This document shows positions 59,965 through 64,000 of a DNA stretch of 64,000 nucleotides, in pieces (the stretch's first letter is position 1; each line of letters starts with the position of its first letter). The translations under genes and the position numbers were made by a program. Where the stretch lies: positions 1 through 64,000 of the forward strand of contig CAZZVE010000003.1 of NCBI GenBank assembly GCA_964657325.1, read 5' to 3'. The notes below the pieces were generated by a model. The model was not told the origin of the DNA. It was given only the letters and a program-made list of their open reading frames with translations, and did no database searches. The stretch is from JBBQVS01 sp964657325 (GTDB taxonomy: Bacteria; Chloroflexota; Ktedonobacteria; Ktedonobacterales; Ktedonobacteraceae).

Positions 59965-61887
59965 ATGAGAACGGTGTTTGCAGGATATAAAGGCTGGCAC
60001 ACAAGTGGTACTGTGAAAGTTCTACTTCTTACTCTTGTTGGACTTGTTCTCATGGTAGGAGCAGCTAGTTTCGCCTCTGTATCAGCGTTGAGTAAGGCAC
60101 ATCATGTAAATTATGATACTACACAACAAACATTAGTGACGAACGGGTCCAATCAATGGAGCCGTGATGTACATACTACACCGCTTGCCGCCTCATCTGT
60201 GCTAGCTGACTCGAACTTACTTGCTGTCTCTCCACTCTTCGCCTCTTATTATCAACGTACTGGTAGCGCGGATAGTTTAGGGAAACCTCTAACCTTTGCC
60301 TTTCCCACAAAACAGGGTTGGCTACAATTTTTTGAAGCAGGAGCACTATTTTTACCAGCACCACTACAAGCCTATACTCCACAAGTAACGCATGACGTGC
60401 TAACAGGGATAGTCAACACTGATATAAAACATGATGTCGTTGGTGTAGTGCGTTTGCCTCTACTACAAGCACTCCTCACAATGGGTAGTGTAGCACCTAT
60501 AGGTGGGGAAGGAAGCTCACTAACATATGTAGATATACGCGCTGCTACTCAAATTAAGGCTATGGTACCTGTCCAAATACCACCTTCTGCTGCCATCAAT
60601 ACCTATTCCAGAACTATCATGAGTCAAAGCTTTTTTGTACAGGGTGGAGTGCGAGCAGGAAAGGATGTGGGGCATAGTATTGCACCGCCTTTTTGGAGTT
60701 ATATCAACCATCTCGATCCTGATGAATGGCAAGAGGACATAGGACTTCCGCTCACCGAAGCACTACCGTTTACAATTACACAGAATGGTAGTACTCATCA
60801 TATGCTTGTACAAGTTTTTTCCTATGCAGGTTTGCTTTTCGATCAGGATAGTACAGCGTTATCAAATCAGCCGAGTATCTATCGTTTGAATACTGGTTTA
60901 GACTATCTTCGTACGGTTGGTCTACCGACCATCAAGGTAACAACTGGACAACCCATCTGGTCACAAGATGAAAGTACTTTGCTTGATGCTCCAAGTACAG
61001 GACACGAACTCGCGCACGTTGGGCAAAACTTCCCGCTCGTACTACTAGGAAATACCACATGGGTAGGCGGTACACTCTGGTATAATGTGCGCTGGAATAC
61101 GCTGAGGGGCGCGTTTAGTGGATGGATAAACGCGAGTACCGTCACCTTCTCTGTTCCCCTTACCAATATCAGCCAAGCATCCTTTGATGTATTGTCACCT
61201 GATTTACAAGCGTATTTAGATGATATTGGTCCTGATGCAAGTGTTGTCCTTTACGACGTGACGCACCAGACGTATTACACCTACAACAGTTCGACGCGAT
61301 TCATTGTTGCAAGTTCCATGAAGGTTCCCATTATGTTAACCTTTCTCGATATGGTTGAGCAACAGGGACGTGATCTTGATGATAATGAGATGACGCTACT
61401 GACAACCATGATCGAGAACTCGAATAACGACTCTGCCTCTATTCTCTTTAACGATGCTGGTGGAGCAAGTGGTATTGCAAGTTATATGCAAAAAATCGGA
61501 GTCACGGGCCTGAGTCCAGATAGTGACTCCTGGGGCTACAGTCTCATAACACCACAGGCGATGGTAGATATGCTTACCCTGCTCTATCAGGGGAAAATCC
61601 TGAATAGCACGCATCGTGCATTAGCACTTAATCTGATGGAGAATGTCGAATCTGACCAGCAAGTGGGCATGGGTGACACCGCGCCTAATGGTGCAGTCGT
61701 AGCGATGAAAGATGGTTGGGTAACAGGGCCTGATAATTACTGGGCCATGAACAGTTCAGGTATTGTCACCTCTGGTAACGAAACATATGTCCTCGCTGTC
61801 TACACGCAAGAGCAATCATCGCTTGATGATGGTAAGGTTATTGTTCGCCATGTATGTGGTACTATTGCAACCTTACTTCCTTCCTAG
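59965..61887 (+). CDS. Class A beta-lactamase-fold serine hydrolase, membrane-anchored
   Basis: The protein is 640 aa from the ATG at 59965. An anchor segment lies near 18-42. A large N-terminal region (about 70-410) resembles a Ktedonobacteria-type repeat/SH3-like part of unclear role. The C-terminal ~220 residues form a beta-lactamase fold with SSMK (Ser450, Lys453), SNN (486-488) in place of SDN, and KDG (582-584) in place of KTG. It could be a penicillin-recognising enzyme or another serine hydrolase; resistance is not implied. AGAAGG precedes the ATG. Confidence 0.8.
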   Translation: MRTVFAGYKGWHTSGTVKVLLLTLVGLVLMVGAASFASVSALSKAHHVNYDTTQQTLVTNGSNQWSRDVHTTPLAASSVLADSNLLAVSPLFASYYQRTGSADSLGKPLTFAFPTKQGWLQFFEAGALFLPAPLQAYTPQVTHDVLTGIVNTDIKHDVVGVVRLPLLQALLTMGSVAPIGGEGSSLTYVDIRAATQIKAMVPVQIPPSAAINTYSRTIMSQSFFVQGGVRAGKDVGHSIAPPFWSYINHLDPDEWQEDIGLPLTEALPFTITQNGSTHHMLVQVFSYAGLLFDQDSTALSNQPSIYRLNTGLDYLRTVGLPTIKVTTGQPIWSQDESTLLDAPSTGHELAHVGQNFPLVLLGNTTWVGGTLWYNVRWNTLRGAFSGWINASTVTFSVPLTNISQASFDVLSPDLQAYLDDIGPDASVVLYDVTHQTYYTYNSSTRFIVASSMKVPIMLTFLDMVEQQGRDLDDNEMTLLTTMIENSNNDSASILFNDAGGASGIASYMQKIGVTGLSPDSDSWGYSLITPQAMVDMLTLLYQGKILNSTHRALALNLMENVESDQQVGMGDTAPNGAVVAMKDGWVTGPDNYWAMNSSGIVTSGNETYVLAVYTQEQSSLDDGKVIVRHVCGTIATLLPS

Positions 61888-61900
61888 AAAAGACGGGTTT

Positions 61901-63208
61901 TTACTCCTCTACTTGCATTTTGCCAAGACGCCGCATTTCGGGCCAGAGGAGCGCGACTAGGAGTACTACAAGAATTGTGCCAATGCCGCCACCGACAACA
62001 GACACAAGTGGACCAAAGAGTTGTGCCACAAGGCCGGACTCGAAGCCGCCTAACTGATTTGAGGCTCCAATGAACAGTGTATTGACCGAGGAGATACGTC
62101 CAAGCATAGCATTAGGTGTGCGAGTCAAGAGTAGTGTACCTCGGATGACAACGCTAATATTATCAAGGCCACCTAGCAAGAACAGCATACTCAGCGAGAG
62201 CCAGAAGGAGTGTGATAACCCAAAGATAATTGTAGCGAGTCCAAAGCCACCAACTGCCCAGAGCAGTGTTTGCCCTGCCTTTTTGAATGGTGGAATATAT
62301 GCAATACCAAAGGTGACACATAATGCACCGATAGAGGGTGCAGTGCGTAACACCCCCAAACCCACTGGCCCAACGTGCAGAATGTCCTTAGCAAAAATCG
62401 GAAGGAGCGTGGTTGCGCCGCCGAGTAGGACCGCGAACATATCAAGCGTGATGGATGCCAATATGACCTGTGTACTCCGCAAAAACTTGATGCCCTCCAA
62501 CAAAGAACCTATTGTTGTTGATGTGCTGGTGACAACTTTCTGTTGACTATGTAGCGGTAATAGTAAGAGGGCGAAAATAAGCACAGCAGCAGCATTGAGC
62601 GCGTAAATGAGTGTCGCGCTGTGGAGAACCGCAATAAGTATGCCTCCTAATGCTGGACCTATGACAGACGCAAGTTGCCAAGAACTGCTACTCCACGTCG
62701 CGGCACTTTGATACGCGTGTTCTGGTACGGCTTGTGTAACCAATGTTGAGCTGGCTGGCCCATTAAAGGCCGTCGCTCCACCCATTAGCAGTAAGCAGCC
62801 ATAAATTAGAAGTAGCGGACCGCGTTGATATGATAGGACGGTTAAGCCAATAGAGGCAAGTGCCAGTACAAGCAGTGAGAAAATCACAATACGTTTACGA
62901 TTGTATCTATCCGCAATATGCCCTGCTGGTAGCGACAAAATGAAAAGCGGAATAACCTGTACTAAGCCCACCAGACCCAGTACAAGCGCGGAGCCTGTGC
63001 GATCATACAATTCCCAACCAATGGCAATCGTAATCATTTGCTCACCCAACGTCGCAATGAACAAACCAATAAACAAAAGGCGAAAGTCTGTAAAACGCCA
63101 CGCAAGATAAGGATCATGAGGAACAGTAGGCTCGGTAGAAAGCGTGGTTTTTGGTGCAGTCAAAGGTTCAATGTTGTTGTCCGAGGGTTCCTGGTCAGTA
63201 GGGTTCAC
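61901..63208 (-). CDS. MFS transporter (EntS/MFS_3-like)
   Basis: The protein is 435 aa with 12 membrane segments and a polar N-terminus. LPAGHIADRYNRKRIVI matches the loop 2-3 motif. The branch includes siderophore exporters and many uncharacterised carriers. It converges with the serine hydrolase gene 13 bp away. Confidence 0.87.
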   Translation of the reverse strand: MNPTDQEPSDNNIEPLTAPKTTLSTEPTVPHDPYLAWRFTDFRLLFIGLFIATLGEQMITIAIGWELYDRTGSALVLGLVGLVQVIPLFILSLPAGHIADRYNRKRIVIFSLLVLALASIGLTVLSYQRGPLLLIYGCLLLMGGATAFNGPASSTLVTQAVPEHAYQSAATWSSSSWQLASVIGPALGGILIAVLHSATLIYALNAAAVLIFALLLLPLHSQQKVVTSTSTTIGSLLEGIKFLRSTQVILASITLDMFAVLLGGATTLLPIFAKDILHVGPVGLGVLRTAPSIGALCVTFGIAYIPPFKKAGQTLLWAVGGFGLATIIFGLSHSFWLSLSMLFLLGGLDNISVVIRGTLLLTRTPNAMLGRISSVNTLFIGASNQLGGFESGLVAQLFGPLVSVVGGGIGTILVVLLVALLWPEMRRLGKMQVEE

Positions 63209-63239
63209 AGTATTTCCTTACTATAGTGGTAGCGGGTAG

Positions 63240-63338
63240 CATGACAGGGGCAAGCCCTGTCACTACTATACACGGACTCGTGTGGCTTTGCCTCGTAATG
63301 AGGGTAATATAGCAGTGGCAGGGCTTGCCCCTGTCATG
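63240..63338. repeat. Palindromic repeat, family C, copy 2
   Basis: CATGACAGGGGCAAGCCCTG begins the left end, and GGGCTTGCCCCTGTCATG is the right end. Inner arms are less perfect than in the 45991-46096 copy. Confidence 0.85.
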
Positions 63339-63373
63339 TCACTTACAGAAGCAATTCTTATTTATATTATACT

Positions 63374-63892
63374 CTAACTTTTGGGTTTTCTTGTCGCAAG
63401 ATAACCCAGACCAAGTGCAAGAGTGTCTTCGGCACTTGCCCACACAAAATCGGGGACGAACTTGATCTTGTCGAGTGTTTTGCGACCATAATAACCAGCA
63501 GCACTACCTGCACTTGCGGCGGTTGCGCCGATTGCCATGCCAACAATAGGCGAGACACGTGAACGCTGACAAATTGTTGCGCCAGCGAGTCCGCCAATCA
63601 CGATACGACCAATTAGGGGACCAGCAGAGATGCGACTTGGTGCAAATGGTAGCTTATCGCCAACCAGTTCGCCAACCGCAAGCGCGCTCGAAACAAGACG
63701 GCTTGCCGGAGCATCCAGAAATTGCTCAAGTGCTGACTCCGCGTCAACACCAATACGACTTGTCCAGTTTAAGAGTGCCAATGGTGTCATAGAGCGCAGA
63801 CCCGCGACAAAGCCAAGTAGACCCGCACGTGCATATACGCCAATTGGATTTTCACTAGGTTCAAGAGAAGTATTAGCCAATGTGTATACCAA
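63374..63892 (-). CDS. DUF4126-type membrane protein
   Basis: The protein is 172 aa. GLLGFVAGLRSMTPLALL, GDKLPFAPSRISAGPLIGRIVIGGLAGA and IGATAASAGSAAGYYGRK fit the DUF4126 pattern of small membrane proteins. The first codon is TTG at 63892 or at 63880; no ATG lies before residue 35. A TATAAT at 63987-63992 (minus strand) could be the -10 of its promoter. Function unknown. Confidence 0.8.
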   Translation of the reverse strand: MVYTLANTSLEPSENPIGVYARAGLLGFVAGLRSMTPLALLNWTSRIGVDAESALEQFLDAPASRLVSSALAVGELVGDKLPFAPSRISAGPLIGRIVIGGLAGATICQRSRVSPIVGMAIGATAASAGSAAGYYGRKTLDKIKFVPDFVWASAEDTLALGLGYLATRKPKS

Positions 63893-64000
63893 ACCTTTCT
63901 ATATGTTGCTTAATGTTGTTTATCATAACTCTTTCTATCACGTATATACATTCCCCAAAGGTTCATTCCTGGAATTCATATGTTCTATTATAGCACGGAT

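Noticed and set aside
1..64000. CRISPR array
   Set aside because: No run of short direct repeats with regular spacers was seen; repeats present are isolated palindromes.

Overview
The window reads as a chromosomal contig piece of a moderate-GC, soil-type bacterium, most likely a member of the Ktedonobacteria (Chloroflexota). I infer this from the mix of a membrane PP2C phosphatase paired with a Ser/Thr kinase carrying TPRs, an F420-type LLM oxidoreductase, DUF4332, DUF815 and DUF2252 proteins, a heterodimer-type methylmalonyl-CoA mutase subunit, complex I genes with a second stray nuoD, and many small palindromic repeats. No rRNA or 16S is present, so the assignment is an inference. Two runs of N (20027-20126 and 39134-39207) mark assembly gaps.

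Layout. 1-8.2 kb: a PD-(D/E)XK-type protein, then a leftward series of metabolic and stress genes (alpha/beta hydrolase, hydroxyisobutyrate-type dehydrogenase, Zn alcohol dehydrogenase with an SRPBCC partner, Mn catalase, an isolated nuoD, a DinB-like protein). 8.5-17 kb: a cation antiporter, DinB, HAD and APH-type genes, an orphan PAS histidine kinase, a P-loop kinase, and an MBL hydrolase-TetR operon with a palindromic operator inside its promoter. 17.1-19.5 kb: groES-groEL behind a small Cys-rich gene. 20-26.3 kb: response regulator, biotin carrier protein, a decayed TnpB transposon, methylmalonyl-CoA mutase, glutamate racemase and a PAP2-type membrane protein. 26.3-33.5 kb: MFS and FTR1 genes, then nuoA-nuoC-orf-nuoD-nuoH without nuoB. 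33.6-38 kb: the kinase/PP2C signalling pair. 38-44 kb: small DUF4332 and hypothetical genes, a YncE-like propeller, a HisD-family enzyme with altered metal-site residues, MFS, and an HTH-ClpN fusion. 44.2-46 kb: a toxin-antitoxin pair with a broken toxin, recO, tRNA-Cys and tRNA-Gly. 46-55.4 kb: CHAP hydrolase, acyl-CoA ligase, Nramp-like transporter, a Cys-less CsoR homologue, DUF2252, LLM oxidoreductase. 55.8-63.9 kb: DUF815 ATPase, three hydrophilic low-complexity proteins, a dirigent/AOC-like secreted protein, a class A beta-lactamase-fold protein, MFS and DUF4126.

Functional links. The biotin carrier protein and methylmalonyl-CoA mutase suggest a propionyl-CoA to succinyl-CoA route interrupted by the TnpB element. 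The kinase and phosphatase are adjacent and probably oppose each other. The nuo genes are translationally coupled. At least five families of palindromic repeats are scattered between genes; some copies supply start or stop codons to neighbouring genes. Several genes end in very long, perfect, sequence-unique hairpins.
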